Assembly: GCF_000959525.1 (NCBI RefSeq)
Contig: NZ_CP009832.1
Location: 1,736,001-1,800,000 of the forward strand
Direction: 5' to 3'
Length of the DNA stretch: 64,000 nucleotides
DNA from: Burkholderia multivorans ATCC BAA-247
Lineage (GTDB): Bacteria > Pseudomonadota > Gammaproteobacteria > Burkholderiales > Burkholderiaceae
Shown piece after piece: positions 17,442 through 26,774 of the stretch (the first letter of the stretch is position 1; each line of letters starts with the position of its first letter). A program made the translations under genes and the position numbers. The notes beneath the pieces are model-generated. The model saw only the letters and a program-made list of their open reading frames with translations. It ran no database searches and was not told where the DNA came from.

Positions 17442-17543
17442 CCGGATTCTCCTTTTCATTCAAGACGAGGGCTCATGCTAGGTTGACCGGGGATTGAATA
17501 AAAGCGATATTCCTTCGAAATTCATGTTCGCTAAAAGAGAACG

Positions 17544-18443
17544 ATGTCGACGCCGACGCTCAAGCAGCTCGATGCCTTTTATTGGGCCGCGACCTGCGCC
17601 AATTTCGCCACGGCCGCGCAGCGGCTTCATTTGTCCGTGTCGTCGTTGTCGAAGCGGATCAACGAACTCGAACAGGTACTCGGGCGGACGCTGTTCGACC
17701 GAAGCGGCTATCGCGCCACGCTGACTCAGGACGGCGAAAGTCTGTTGCCGACGGCGCTGCGCGTGCTCGAATCGGTCGCGACGATCCAGGACACCTTCGG
17801 TCAGCACAACGGACTGTCGGGGCGACTACGCTTCGGCGTCGGCGAGTTGTCGGCGATGACCTGGCTGCCGCGTTTCGTCGCCGCCGTTCAAAAGCTGCAC
17901 GGCCAGCTGCAGCTCGAGCCGCATGTCGACGTCGGCGAGGCGCTCGAGGAGAAGGTCGACGCAGGCGAGCTGGACTTCGCGGTGGTCGCGGGTCGCTCGT
18001 CGCGCAGTAGCATCGTGTCCCAGCCGGTGGCGGAAGCGCGATTCGCCTGGATGGCCGCCGAGCGGCTCGTCGGCCGTCAGCGCACACTGACACCGGCCCT
18101 GCTCGCGCGGCATGCGCTCGTGACGCTGCCCGCCGGGTCGGGCGTCACGCGCATTCTGGACGAGTGGCTGCTGGCGCGCGGTATCGACAGTCCGCGCCAC
18201 ATTACGTGCAACAACTGGTTCGCCGTGGCCGGCATGTTGCGCGAAGGCGTCGGCATCGGCTTTCTGCCGACGGCATGGGAGGCGTCGCGCGCGGGCGGCA
18301 CGCTGGTCCGTCTGACGAGTCAGCCGGCGTTGTCGCCGCTGCATTACGCATTTCAGTGGCGGCGCGGCGACCTGCGCGCGACGATTCCGGCCATGCTGGC
18401 GCTCGTGCGGCTGCACGTGGCGTTCGACGTTCCGCTTGCATGA
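17544..18443 (+). CDS. LysR-family transcriptional regulator
   Basis: A 299-residue LysR protein with the N-terminal helix-turn-helix (LKQLDAFYWAATCANFATAA, then LSVSSLSKRINELE) and the two-lobe effector domain (GRLRFGVGELSAMTWLPRF, later GVGIGFLPTAWEA). It is divergent from the hydroxy-acid oxidase gene across about 100 bp and convergent with the MFS gene. This is the usual position for a regulator of its divergent neighbour. The effector is presumably a substrate or product of the cluster. Confidence 0.92.
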   Translation: MSTPTLKQLDAFYWAATCANFATAAQRLHLSVSSLSKRINELEQVLGRTLFDRSGYRATLTQDGESLLPTALRVLESVATIQDTFGQHNGLSGRLRFGVGELSAMTWLPRFVAAVQKLHGQLQLEPHVDVGEALEEKVDAGELDFAVVAGRSSRSSIVSQPVAEARFAWMAAERLVGRQRTLTPALLARHALVTLPAGSGVTRILDEWLLARGIDSPRHITCNNWFAVAGMLREGVGIGFLPTAWEASRAGGTLVRLTSQPALSPLHYAFQWRRGDLRATIPAMLALVRLHVAFDVPLA

Positions 18444-18477
18444 GCGGTCGCCGCACCGGCCCGTTGCGGGGCGGCGC

Positions 18478-19707
18478 TCAGCTGATTTCGCGTCCCTTCG
18501 TTTCCGGCAGGAGCAACGCAGTGATCAGCACGACGAGATAGGCGCCGCCCGCGAACATGCCGATCGCCATGCCGAGCCCGTAACCGTGGGCGAGATACCC
18601 GACGAGGCTCGGAAACAGCGCGCCGAGGCCGCGCCCGAAGTTGTACGCAAAGCCTTGTCCGTTGGCGCGCACGGCAGACGGAAACAGTTCGGTCAGGTAA
18701 GCGCCCATGCCGCTGAAGATGCCCGAGGCCGCGAAGCCGAGCGGGAATCCGAGGATCAGCATCTGGTCGTTGGTGAGTCGAAGCTGCGTATAGGCGTAGA
18801 TACTGATGCCGGACAGCATCGCGAAGATCAGCAGGTTCGCGCGGCGGCCGGCGCGGTCGGTCAGCCATGCGCCGGTGAGATAGCCGACGAACGATCCTAG
18901 AATGACGACCAGCAGATAGCCGCCCGTGCCGACCACCGACAGGTGACGCTCGGTTTTCAGGAACGTGGGCAGCCACGTGGTCACCGCGTAGTAGCCGCCC
19001 TGAACGCCGGTACACAGCAACGAGGTCAGCGCCGTCGTCTTGATCAGCGACGGCGAGAAGATCGTCCAGATGGACGTGCGCTTGTTGCTGGCTTGCTCCT
19101 GCTTGCGGGTACGCTGGAATACTTCAGGTTCCGGCACGCCCTTGCGGATGTACAGCACCAGCAGCGCCGGCAGCGCGCCGACCCAGAACAGCGCACGCCA
19201 TGCATAGTCTTCGGGCAGCCAGGAAAACAGAACGGTGTAGACGATGGCCGCGATCCCCCAGCCGATCGACCAGGCGCTCTGCACGGTGCCGACGGCTCGC
19301 CCGCGGAATTCGGTCCGAACGATCTCGCCCATCAGCACCGAGCCGACCGCCCATTCGCCGCCGAAGCCCAGCCCTTGCAGAGCCCGCAGGACGAAGATCT
19401 GTTCGAAATTCTGCGCGAAGCCGATCGCCACCGTGCAGCCGGAAAACCAGAGGATCGTCGCCTGCAGGATGCGTACACGCCCGTAGCGGTCGGCGAGGAT
19501 GCCGGCGATCCAGCCGCCGATGGCCGAGAACAGCAACGTGACGGTGGCCAGCAGGCCGGCCTGCGTGCTGTCGATCTTGAAAATCGAGATCAGCGTCGTG
19601 ATCACGAACGTGAACACCATGAAGTCGAGCGCGTCCATCGCCCAGCCGCCCGCCGCGGAAATGAAGGTCCGCCTTTCGGTGACGGACATGTTGCTGTACC
19701 AGCTCAT
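18478..19707 (-). CDS. MFS transporter, organic/aromatic acid:H+ symporter type
   Basis: A 409-residue inner-membrane transporter with about 12 hydrophobic helices and the MFS loop motif GILADRYGRVRI between helices 2 and 3. WAMDALDFMVFTFVI in helix 1 and LQGLGFGGEWAVGSVLMGEI in helix 4 are typical of the aromatic-acid and sugar-acid symporter subfamilies. It lies 47 bp behind the amidohydrolase gene on the same strand, so the two are probably one operon that imports and opens a cyclic or lactone-type acid. Length is normal for the family. Confidence 0.85.
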   Translation of the reverse strand: MSWYSNMSVTERRTFISAAGGWAMDALDFMVFTFVITTLISIFKIDSTQAGLLATVTLLFSAIGGWIAGILADRYGRVRILQATILWFSGCTVAIGFAQNFEQIFVLRALQGLGFGGEWAVGSVLMGEIVRTEFRGRAVGTVQSAWSIGWGIAAIVYTVLFSWLPEDYAWRALFWVGALPALLVLYIRKGVPEPEVFQRTRKQEQASNKRTSIWTIFSPSLIKTTALTSLLCTGVQGGYYAVTTWLPTFLKTERHLSVVGTGGYLLVVILGSFVGYLTGAWLTDRAGRRANLLIFAMLSGISIYAYTQLRLTNDQMLILGFPLGFAASGIFSGMGAYLTELFPSAVRANGQGFAYNFGRGLGALFPSLVGYLAHGYGLGMAIGMFAGGAYLVVLITALLLPETKGREIS

Positions 19708-19754
19708 CGTGTCTCCTTGTCATATGGCCGCTGAGCGGCGCGTGCTTGCGTCGT

Positions 19755-20657
19755 TTATGGATTGCCGCGCGGGAAACCGTACAGGCGGGCCGGGTTGTCG
19801 ACGAGAATCCGGCGCCGCATTGCTGCGTCGGGCGCCCACTGCGCGAGCAGGTTGCGCAGGTGGCCGGTGTTGGGCATCCTGGCCGCTTCCAGCGACACAT
19901 GCGGCCAGTCGCTGCCCCAGACGATCCGGTCGGGCGCGTCGTCGATCAGTGCCTGCGCGAACGGCGTCACGTCGTCGAAAGTCGGGAAGCGATCGCTGAT
20001 CCGGTAAGCGCCGGACAGCTTGACCCAGAAGCCATGCCCGACCACCAGTTCGCGAAGGGCGGCGAATCCCGGTGAAGCCAGCCCCGCGGCGACGGGCGTA
20101 TGGCCCATGTGATCGACGATGCCGGTGATCGGCAGCCTCGCCATGCGCGGCATCAGTTCAGGCAGCGTCTTCACGTCCATCAGGAACTGCATGTGCCAGC
20201 CCAGATCCTTGATGCGGTGCGCCAGCGTCTCCATCGCGGCGAAGCCGATGCCGCCGCCGAACAGCACGTTGATGCGCAGCCCGCGCACGCCAGCCTCGTG
20301 CATGGCCTCGAGTTCCCGGTCGCTGATTTCGGGCGGCACGACGGCGATGCCGCGCAGCCGCTGCGGATGACGGCGCAGCGCCTGCAGCATGTAGCGATTG
20401 TCGGTGCCGTGCACGCTGACCTGAACCAGCACGCCATAGGTGCAGCCGACCGCGTCGAGCATCGCGAGGTATTGCTGTTCCGACGCCTCCGGCGGTGTGT
20501 AACTGCGTTGTGCGACCATCGGATAGTCGGGGCTGGTCGAAATCACGTGCGCATGCGTATCGACGGCGCCCCGAGGCATCTCGAACGCGGGCGGATCGAC
20601 ATCGGGTAAAGGGGCGGCGCATCGAAACTCGGCGCCGGAACGAGCCGGTTCAGTCAT
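19755..20657 (-). CDS. Amidohydrolase-family hydrolase (2-pyrone-4,6-dicarboxylate lactonase-like)
   Basis: A 300-residue TIM-barrel hydrolase. It has the metal-binding DTHAHV motif near residue 35, GIVDHMGH in the middle and WGSDWPHVSLE near the C-terminus (catalytic Asp), the set seen in LigI-type lactonases and related amidohydrolase-2 enzymes. These open lactone rings of aromatic breakdown intermediates in the cytosol. The start at 20657 follows GAGGAG; another ATG 11 codons upstream lacks one. First gene of a likely operon with the MFS transporter. The substrate is inferred only by family. Confidence 0.82.
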   Translation of the reverse strand: MTEPARSGAEFRCAAPLPDVDPPAFEMPRGAVDTHAHVISTSPDYPMVAQRSYTPPEASEQQYLAMLDAVGCTYGVLVQVSVHGTDNRYMLQALRRHPQRLRGIAVVPPEISDRELEAMHEAGVRGLRINVLFGGGIGFAAMETLAHRIKDLGWHMQFLMDVKTLPELMPRMARLPITGIVDHMGHTPVAAGLASPGFAALRELVVGHGFWVKLSGAYRISDRFPTFDDVTPFAQALIDDAPDRIVWGSDWPHVSLEAARMPNTGHLRNLLAQWAPDAAMRRRILVDNPARLYGFPRGNP

Positions 20658-21177
20658 CGTGGTCTCCTCGAATGATCGGAAGCGAGCCATGCGGATGATA
20701 CGTGCGCCCGGTGTCGGATCGGCGCTTGCCGAGCGATCGCTTTACGTGCGCACGCGGCGCCCTGGAGCGCCATGCGAGCAAGGGCGCGCATCGGGGCCGG
20801 CGAGCACGGATTCCATGGCTTGAGAAGCGTAGCCGGAACTGCACGCCCAATACAGCGAATTAATCAATAGCCGAACGTTCGCTTTTTCGAAACATTGCAA
20901 TCCTGCTCAGGGGGATACCGATGCGCGCGATCTCGTGTCGTTGATGGCAGCGGTCGGCGGCAAGCCGGGCGACACCGGATTGCACCGCGAACGCGACGCA
21001 CCGCACCGATTGTGCGAGCCGCAATCTGCTCGGCCGTTTGCTCGTGACCGCCGACATGGTCGGCATCCCGGACATCCAAGACTATTCGCATCCGGGCGCT
21101 TGACATTCAACTTTGGTTCAACCTTAAGGTGCCGGTAGTCGGCTGAGCCATTGCGATATGAGGCAAGGAAGCAATAC
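20658..21177. other. Intergenic region before the molybdoenzyme operon
   Basis: About 520 bp. It contains MerR-type promoter D at its right end. One frame (20945-21103, plus) has no start codon but ends in a plausible protein-like tail (LLGRLLVTADMVGIPDIQDY) whose stop overlaps the -35 box of promoter D; it may be the stub of a lost gene. An AT-richer patch lies near 20860-20900. No confident gene. Confidence 0.4.
21100..21130 (+). promoter_or_regulatory. MerR-type promoter/operator D (molybdoenzyme operon)
   Basis: TTGACA, exactly 19 bp, TAAGGT. Inner half-sites ATTCAAC and GTTCAAC match the shared pattern of sites A-C. The start codon is 47 nt downstream of the -10 box. Confidence 0.82.
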
Positions 21178-21645
21178 ATGAATCTTGACGTCAACCGCCA
21201 AGCGATGAACATCGATTGCGACCCGTCCACGCCGTTGCTGTGGGTGCTACGCGACCACTTGAACCTGACGGGGACGAAGTTCGGCTGCGGCGTTGCAGCG
21301 TGCGGCGCGTGTACCGTGCATCTGGACGGTGCGGCGGTGCGATCTTGCGTCCTCCCGGTGGCAGCGGTTGCCGGCAAGCGCATCACCACGATCGAAGGGC
21401 TGGCCGAATCGCCGGGCAAGCGCCATGCGTTGCAGCAGGCCTGGATCGACGAACAGGTACCGCAATGCGGCTATTGCCAGTCGGGCATGCTGATGGCGGC
21501 GGCAGACCTGTTGGCAAGGCAACCGGACCCGACCGACGCCGATATCGACGCGGCCATCACCAACCTGTGTCGCTGCGGGACGTACCCGCGCGTGCGCATG
21601 GCCATCAAGCGTGCGGCGAAGGCGCTGCGGGAGGGCCGCGCGTGA
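21178..21645 (+). CDS. Isoquinoline 1-oxidoreductase alpha-type [2Fe-2S] subunit
   Basis: A 155-residue iron-sulfur subunit of the xanthine-dehydrogenase superfamily. It has the plant-type cluster site [14 protein letters not shown] and the second cluster site [11 protein letters not shown] with CRCGTYPRV, which pass electrons from the molybdenum site. The start at 21178 ([10 protein letters not shown]) is backed by AAGGAAG; the in-frame upstream codons are not family-like. The stop overlaps the GTG start of the large subunit by 4 nt. There is no FAD subunit, as in isoquinoline and some aldehyde oxidoreductases that donate to cytochromes. Driven by MerR-type promoter D. Confidence 0.92.
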   Translation: MNLDVNRQAMNIDCDPSTPLLWVLRDHLNLTGTKFGCGVAACGACTVHLDGAAVRSCVLPVAAVAGKRITTIEGLAESPGKRHALQQAWIDEQVPQCGYCQSGMLMAAADLLARQPDPTDADIDAAITNLCRCGTYPRVRMAIKRAAKALREGRA

Positions 21646-23939
21646 GTGTCGACGCGACCAATGTGCGGCGCGGGCGGCGCCGGTTTCTGCTAGGCGCGCT
21701 TGGCGTCGGCGGTGCGCTTGTGGTCGGCTGGGGCGTGATGCCGCCGCGCAGCCGGCTGGGCGGTCCTGACGCGTTTCCCGCAGTGTCAGGTCAGATCGCG
21801 CTGAATGGCTGGATCAAGATCACGCCGGAAGGCAATGTGATCCTTGCCATGCCGCGTGTCGAGATGGGGCAGGGCATCCACACGGCGCTGTCGATGTTGG
21901 CCGCCGAGGAGCTCGATATTCCGCTTGAGCGCGTGAGTATCGAGTCGTCGCCGATCGAGCGTCTCTACGGTAACGTCGTCGCCATGGGCGATAGCGCGCT
22001 GCCGTTGCATCCGGACGACGCAGCCAGGGTCTGGGCGCGCGCACTGCACTGGATCATGGCCAAGGGCGCACGCGAGATCGGCCTGATCGTCACCGGCGGC
22101 AGCAGCAGCATGGCCGACGGCTGGCAGCCCGTGCGCGAGGCCGCCGCGACGGCGCGCGCTGCGCTGGTGGAAGCGGCCGCGCGCGAATGGGGCGTGCAGC
22201 CGACGCAGATCACGGTGCGCGAAGGCCAACTGATTGGCCCCGACGGTAAGCAGATGCCGTTCAGCGCCGTTGCGCGAAAGGCGCGCGAGATTGCGCCGCC
22301 ATCCAATGTCACGCTCAAGCCGGCTGCGCAATACCGGTTGGTCGGCAAGCCTGCGCCACGCAACGACATCGCCGGCAAGACGGACGGCAGCGCCCGTTTT
22401 GCGATCGACGCGAGGCCGCCCGGCATGGTGTACGCGGCCGTGGTCATGTGTCCTGTATTCGGCGGCAAGCTCAAGACGTTCCAGTCGAAAGCGGCGCTTG
22501 CCATGCCCGGCGTGCGGCATGTCGTGCCGTTCGATGGCTCGACGGGCGGCGCGCCGGGCGTCGCCGTGGTGGCCGATCATTACTGGCAGGCACGACAAGC
22601 ACTCGCGGCGCTCGAGCCCGTATGGGACAACGGACCGAATGCCACGCTCGATTCGGCTGGCATCCGTGAGCAACTCGTCGCTGCGCTGAACAGCGACAAG
22701 GACGGCTTTACCTATCGCTCCACGGGCCATGGTCTGAAGGCCTTCGAGAAGGCGCAGGGTGCGACCATCGTGGAGGCCGAATACAGCGCGCCGTATCTTG
22801 CGCATGCCGCCATGGAGCCAATCAACTGCACGGCGCAGGTGACCAAGGATCGCGTGCAGCTTTGGGCGCCGACGCAGGTGGCCACGCTGGCCCAACTGGT
22901 CGCGGCTCGTGCGGCAGGCGTGAGCCGCGATCAGGTACATATCAATATTCCGCTGATCGGCGGCGGCTTCGGGCGGCGGCTCGAATCGGACTTTGTGGCT
23001 CAGGCCGTGACGATCGCTGTCCACACCGAGGGGCGCCCTGTGCAGGTGATCTGGTCGCGCGAAGGCGACATCCGACACGACTTCTATCGCCCGCAAGCCA
23101 TCGCGCGGCTGAAGGCGCGTGTCGAGAACGGCAGGGTGACGGCCATCGCGTCGCGCAGTGTCGGCCAGTCGATCCTGGCCGGCGAACTGGAGCGCCTGTT
23201 CGGCATGCCGTCGCCCGGTATTGATCGCTACACGGCGGAAGGTTTGTTCGACCTGCCATACGAGATCGAGCACGAACACATTGCGCATCGGGTGGTCGAC
23301 TTGCCGGTGCCGATCGGCTTCTGGCGCAGCGTCGGCCACTCCTATACGGCATTCTTCCTCGAAGGCTTTCTGAACGACGTGGCAGCTGCGGCGAGGATCG
23401 ATCCGCTGGCGATGCGGCGCGATCTGCTCAAGGCGCATCCACGCGAGCTGAAGGTGCTCGACATCGTGGCGCAAGCGGCCGACTGGGGCCGGCCGCTTGC
23501 GCCGGCAGCCGACGGTGCGCCGCGTGCGCGCGGATTGGCGCTGCACAATTCGTTCGGATCGGTGGTGGCACAGGTCGCGGAAGTGTCGCTCGAGGCGGGC
23601 AGGCCGCGCGTGCATCGCGTCGTTTGCGCGGTGGACTGCGGAATGGTCGTCAATCCGGGCATCGTCACGCAGCAAATCGAAAGCGCGATCATCTTCGGCT
23701 TGAGCGCGGCGCTGTACAACCAGATTCAGATCAAGGACGGACGGGTCGTGCAGGCCAACTTCCCCGATTACCCGGTGCTGAAAATGGCCGAGACGCCGGT
23801 GATCGAAACGCACCTCGTGCCGAGCGTGGCAGAACCGACCGGAGTCGGTGAAATTGCCGTGCCTCCGATCGCGCCGGCTGTCGCACATGCCGTTGCGCAA
23901 CTCACCGGCAAGCCGGTGCGGCAGTTGCCGATGGTGTAG
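21642..23939 (+). CDS. Isoquinoline 1-oxidoreductase beta-type molybdopterin subunit, Tat-exported
   Basis: A 765-residue molybdopterin-binding subunit. The N-terminus has a twin-arginine signal ([16 protein letters not shown]), so the enzyme is probably folded in the cytosol and exported or anchored outside it. Molybdopterin motifs are seen in [28 protein letters not shown] and, near the end, [17 protein letters not shown] with the catalytic Glu. Family enzymes hydroxylate N-heteroaromatics or oxidise aldehydes. The start is GTG at 21642, overlapping the small subunit (GTGA). Length and order match IorA-IorB pairs. The true substrate is unknown. Confidence 0.9.
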   Translation: MSVDATNVRRGRRRFLLGALGVGGALVVGWGVMPPRSRLGGPDAFPAVSGQIALNGWIKITPEGNVILAMPRVEMGQGIHTALSMLAAEELDIPLERVSIESSPIERLYGNVVAMGDSALPLHPDDAARVWARALHWIMAKGAREIGLIVTGGSSSMADGWQPVREAAATARAALVEAAAREWGVQPTQITVREGQLIGPDGKQMPFSAVARKAREIAPPSNVTLKPAAQYRLVGKPAPRNDIAGKTDGSARFAIDARPPGMVYAAVVMCPVFGGKLKTFQSKAALAMPGVRHVVPFDGSTGGAPGVAVVADHYWQARQALAALEPVWDNGPNATLDSAGIREQLVAALNSDKDGFTYRSTGHGLKAFEKAQGATIVEAEYSAPYLAHAAMEPINCTAQVTKDRVQLWAPTQVATLAQLVAARAAGVSRDQVHINIPLIGGGFGRRLESDFVAQAVTIAVHTEGRPVQVIWSREGDIRHDFYRPQAIARLKARVENGRVTAIASRSVGQSILAGELERLFGMPSPGIDRYTAEGLFDLPYEIEHEHIAHRVVDLPVPIGFWRSVGHSYTAFFLEGFLNDVAAAARIDPLAMRRDLLKAHPRELKVLDIVAQAADWGRPLAPAADGAPRARGLALHNSFGSVVAQVAEVSLEAGRPRVHRVVCAVDCGMVVNPGIVTQQIESAIIFGLSAALYNQIQIKDGRVVQANFPDYPVLKMAETPVIETHLVPSVAEPTGVGEIAVPPIAPAVAHAVAQLTGKPVRQLPMV

Positions 23940-24150
23940 CAAACGAGTTCGGAACGCGCGGTATCGGTTGCTTGCGTCGCGGCAGACCGACAGCGCGAAG
24001 AGCGAATCCTTCGACGGACCCTTTCGCGAGGCACGCCTTAACGCGCATGGGTTCTGGTCGCTCGAGAACCCGCACACAAATTCGAAGTCCGCTTTCGCGC
24101 GCCGGACGGCAGCGTCGAACCTCACGACTCCACCGCATCGCTGCAAGCCG

Positions 24151-25176
24151 TCATCGGCGCAGGTCATTCACGGTTTTGCCGGTCCATCGTTTCAGCGCGC
24201 GGCGGAAATTTGCGCCGTCGCTGAAGCCGAGGAGCATCGCAATATCGCTCGTGTTCATGCGCGTGTCCTTCAGATACTCGCGTGCCAGCGAACACCGCAC
24301 GTCGTCGACGATTGCCTGGAACGACGTGCCTTCGTCCTGCAGCCGCCGCCGCAACGTTCGGCCCGTCATGTTCAGCATGCGTGCAACCTCATCCGCGCTC
24401 GGGAACTCGCCGGGCTTGCTCATCAGGACCCGGTAGACGTTCCGCGAAAGTCCGTTGCCCTCCATGGCCTGCCCGAGCAACTTATCGCACATCTCCTGTA
24501 CCAGGACGGACGTGAGCGTATGGGCCATTTGAGGGGTCCGGTCGAGCATGGTGTTGTCGTAGACGAGCTCGCATTCCGGCTGGTCGAAGTAGCAGGGGCA
24601 ACCGAGATAGGTCGGATAGATGTCGGCGTGGGCAGGCGCCGAATAGGAGAAGCGCGCTTCCAGCGGCGGACAACGACCGCCGGCAGCCTCTTGTACGTGC
24701 GTGACGGTCACGCTTGCCTGTTGCTCGATCAGGAACTGCCGCAAGCGGGGCGGCGGGTTCGCGACGAAGATATCGGGAAACCTGCAGGACACGGCGTCAG
24801 GTTTTTCCACGAACTCGATTGCGACGGACGGTGTGGTCAGGCGCCGGTATTTGACCGCGAGGCGAAAGTACTCGCGTAGCGAGGTGCATGACATCAGCGC
24901 ATATCCGTAGATCCCGTACGCCGAGAGGTGCAGGCGCGCCCCGACCTCGAAGGCGATCGAAGGCGTGCGCGACAGCGCCATCGCGTTTTCGCAGACGATC
25001 AGATACTGGCTTACCGATGTCCGCGCAAAGGCATTGCCGAGATCGTCGATCGTCACCCCGCTGCCTTTCAGGGACGCCTCCGGCGCAATGCCTTGTTCTT
25101 CGAGCACACGAACGATCGCACCGATCTTGTAGGGCGCGTAGAGGCGCTCGTTGGGTAGCGGAAGCATGGTGTCCAT
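24151..25176 (-). CDS. AraC-family regulator with arabinose-binding-like N-terminal domain
   Basis: A 341-residue regulator of the OruR/ArgR-like AraC subgroup. Residues about 20-205 form the ligand-sensing domain (YGIYGYALMSCTSLREYF is typical). The C-terminal about 100 residues are the AraC DNA-binding domain, with TGRTLRRRLQDEGTSFQAIV and the second helix-turn-helix ending GFSDGANFRRALKRWTG. The start at 25176 follows GAGGA; an upstream in-frame start is unlikely. It diverges from the transporter-dehydrogenase-BKACE operon, which it very likely activates. Confidence 0.9.
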   Translation of the reverse strand: MDTMLPLPNERLYAPYKIGAIVRVLEEQGIAPEASLKGSGVTIDDLGNAFARTSVSQYLIVCENAMALSRTPSIAFEVGARLHLSAYGIYGYALMSCTSLREYFRLAVKYRRLTTPSVAIEFVEKPDAVSCRFPDIFVANPPPRLRQFLIEQQASVTVTHVQEAAGGRCPPLEARFSYSAPAHADIYPTYLGCPCYFDQPECELVYDNTMLDRTPQMAHTLTSVLVQEMCDKLLGQAMEGNGLSRNVYRVLMSKPGEFPSADEVARMLNMTGRTLRRRLQDEGTSFQAIVDDVRCSLAREYLKDTRMNTSDIAMLLGFSDGANFRRALKRWTGKTVNDLRR

Positions 25177-25317
25177 GTTGTCCTCAAGTCGTCCGCAAAT
25201 GACTCCGCAATGACCGGAATGGACGTTTCTCAACCGAGAATATCTGACTACCATTTTCGGCACAAGCACGTCGCCCGAGAGGCGGGCGATGCGTCAAAAA
25301 GGAATGGAAGGAGACAC

Positions 25318-26733
25318 ATGGCTCAGTTCGGAAATGAGGAGATCGGCCGTGCGCCGCACGGCCCCAGGGACGCGTCCGGCAAGCGAAGCCTGTCCGAGCG
25401 GTTCACGGAATGGAGCCTGAACTGGGTTCCCGATTCGATGGTGTTCGTCGTCGCGTTGACGGTCGTCGTATTCCTGCTCGCGCTCGGATTGACGCTGCAC
25501 GGGCCGATGGAACTGCTCGACGACTATGCGAAGGGCTTCTGGGTCTTGCTGACGTTCGCGATGCAGCTGACCGTGATGATGATCACGGGCTTTGTCGTGG
25601 CCGACTCGAAGCCGGTGAAATCGACGCTGATCCGCATCGTCGGCATCCCGCGGACCGCACGGTCGACGTTGATCATGTTCTGCCTGATCGTCGGCATCGT
25701 CGCGTGGCTGCACTGGGCCGCCGGCCTCATGGTCGCGATCATCATGGGCAAGGAGATTGCGGTCCGCAAACGCGGTATCGGCCTCCATTATCCGGTCCTG
25801 GTCGCGTCGGCCTACGCAATGATGATGCTCATGGCGAACGGTCCGTCGCAGTCGGCGCCGTTGCTGGCTGCCACGGCGGGCAATTTTCTCGAGAAGTCCA
25901 TAGGCGGCCTGATCCCGCTGACACAGACGGCCTTGTCGCCTTTTCTTCTCGTGTTCGTGCTGTTCGAACTGCTGACAATCCCGTTCATCTTCGTGTGGCT
26001 GACGCCCAGGAAGGAAAGCGCCGTCGACATCACCGACGAAATTTACCAAGAGTTTGCGCAGGCGCCACCGGCCGACAACACGAGACGGAGCGATCTGCGT
26101 CCGGCCGAGAGGTGGGAGCGTTCGCGGCTTCCGCTCTCGATCGTCGGCGTCGGCATTTTGTTCTGGATTGCGAATTTCGTGGCCACGCACGGCGTCGGCA
26201 AGATCGATCTGAACGTGATCAATTTTGCGCTGTTCGGGATCGGCATGGTGCTGCATGGGTCGGCACGCAGCTTCGTCGCGTCGGTGAAGCAGGGTGTCGG
26301 CACGACCTCCGGCGTGATTATTCAGTTTCCGCTGTATGCCGGCATTTTCGGGCTGATCGTCCATTCCGGACTGTCTGAAGTCATCACGCACTGGTTCCTG
26401 TCGATTTCGACGCCGCGCACCTACGCGTGGATCGTCGTGATCTACACGACCATCATGGACTTTTTCGTGCCCTCGGGCGGCTCCAAGTTTGCGATCGAGG
26501 CGCCGTACATCATTGCGGCCGGCCAGAAGCTCGGTATTCCCGTTGCCCACGTCATCAACGCGTACAGCACGGGCGGTCAGCTTGCGAACCTGATCCAGCC
26601 ATTCTGGGCGCTGCCGTTCATTACGGCTTTTAGAGTCCGCTTCCAGGACATCCTTCCTTACACCTTCGTGATTTTCATCTATGCCATCGTGCTCGCGAGC
26701 ATTGCGTTTCTCGTGTTGCCGGCCGGGCTGTGA
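25318..26733 (+). CDS. Short-chain fatty acid transporter, AtoE family
   Basis: A 471-residue membrane protein with about 11-12 helices. FTEWSLNWVPDSMVFVVALT at the start, MANGPSQSAPLLAAT in the middle and MDFFVPSGGSKFAIEAPYI later are signature stretches of AtoE-type transporters, which take up acetoacetate and other short-chain fatty or keto acids. AAGGAG lies 4 nt before the ATG. It is the first gene of a three-gene operon whose second and third enzymes would oxidise and cleave a beta-hydroxy/keto acid, fitting an uptake role. Confidence 0.88.
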   Translation: MAQFGNEEIGRAPHGPRDASGKRSLSERFTEWSLNWVPDSMVFVVALTVVVFLLALGLTLHGPMELLDDYAKGFWVLLTFAMQLTVMMITGFVVADSKPVKSTLIRIVGIPRTARSTLIMFCLIVGIVAWLHWAAGLMVAIIMGKEIAVRKRGIGLHYPVLVASAYAMMMLMANGPSQSAPLLAATAGNFLEKSIGGLIPLTQTALSPFLLVFVLFELLTIPFIFVWLTPRKESAVDITDEIYQEFAQAPPADNTRRSDLRPAERWERSRLPLSIVGVGILFWIANFVATHGVGKIDLNVINFALFGIGMVLHGSARSFVASVKQGVGTTSGVIIQFPLYAGIFGLIVHSGLSEVITHWFLSISTPRTYAWIVVIYTTIMDFFVPSGGSKFAIEAPYIIAAGQKLGIPVAHVINAYSTGGQLANLIQPFWALPFITAFRVRFQDILPYTFVIFIYAIVLASIAFLVLPAGL

Positions 26734-26774
26734 AGGTCACGTCGCTTGAACACAGTCATTGCGGAGATACAGGT

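Noticed and set aside
17485-17520. TTGACC-N19-TATTCC before the LysR gene, a fifth MerR-like spacing
   Set aside because: The spacer lacks the shared columns and the dyad, and the -10 match is poor.
20945-21103. Start-less frame ending in a protein-like tail before the molybdoenzyme operon
   Set aside because: No start codon or upstream part; cannot be called a gene.
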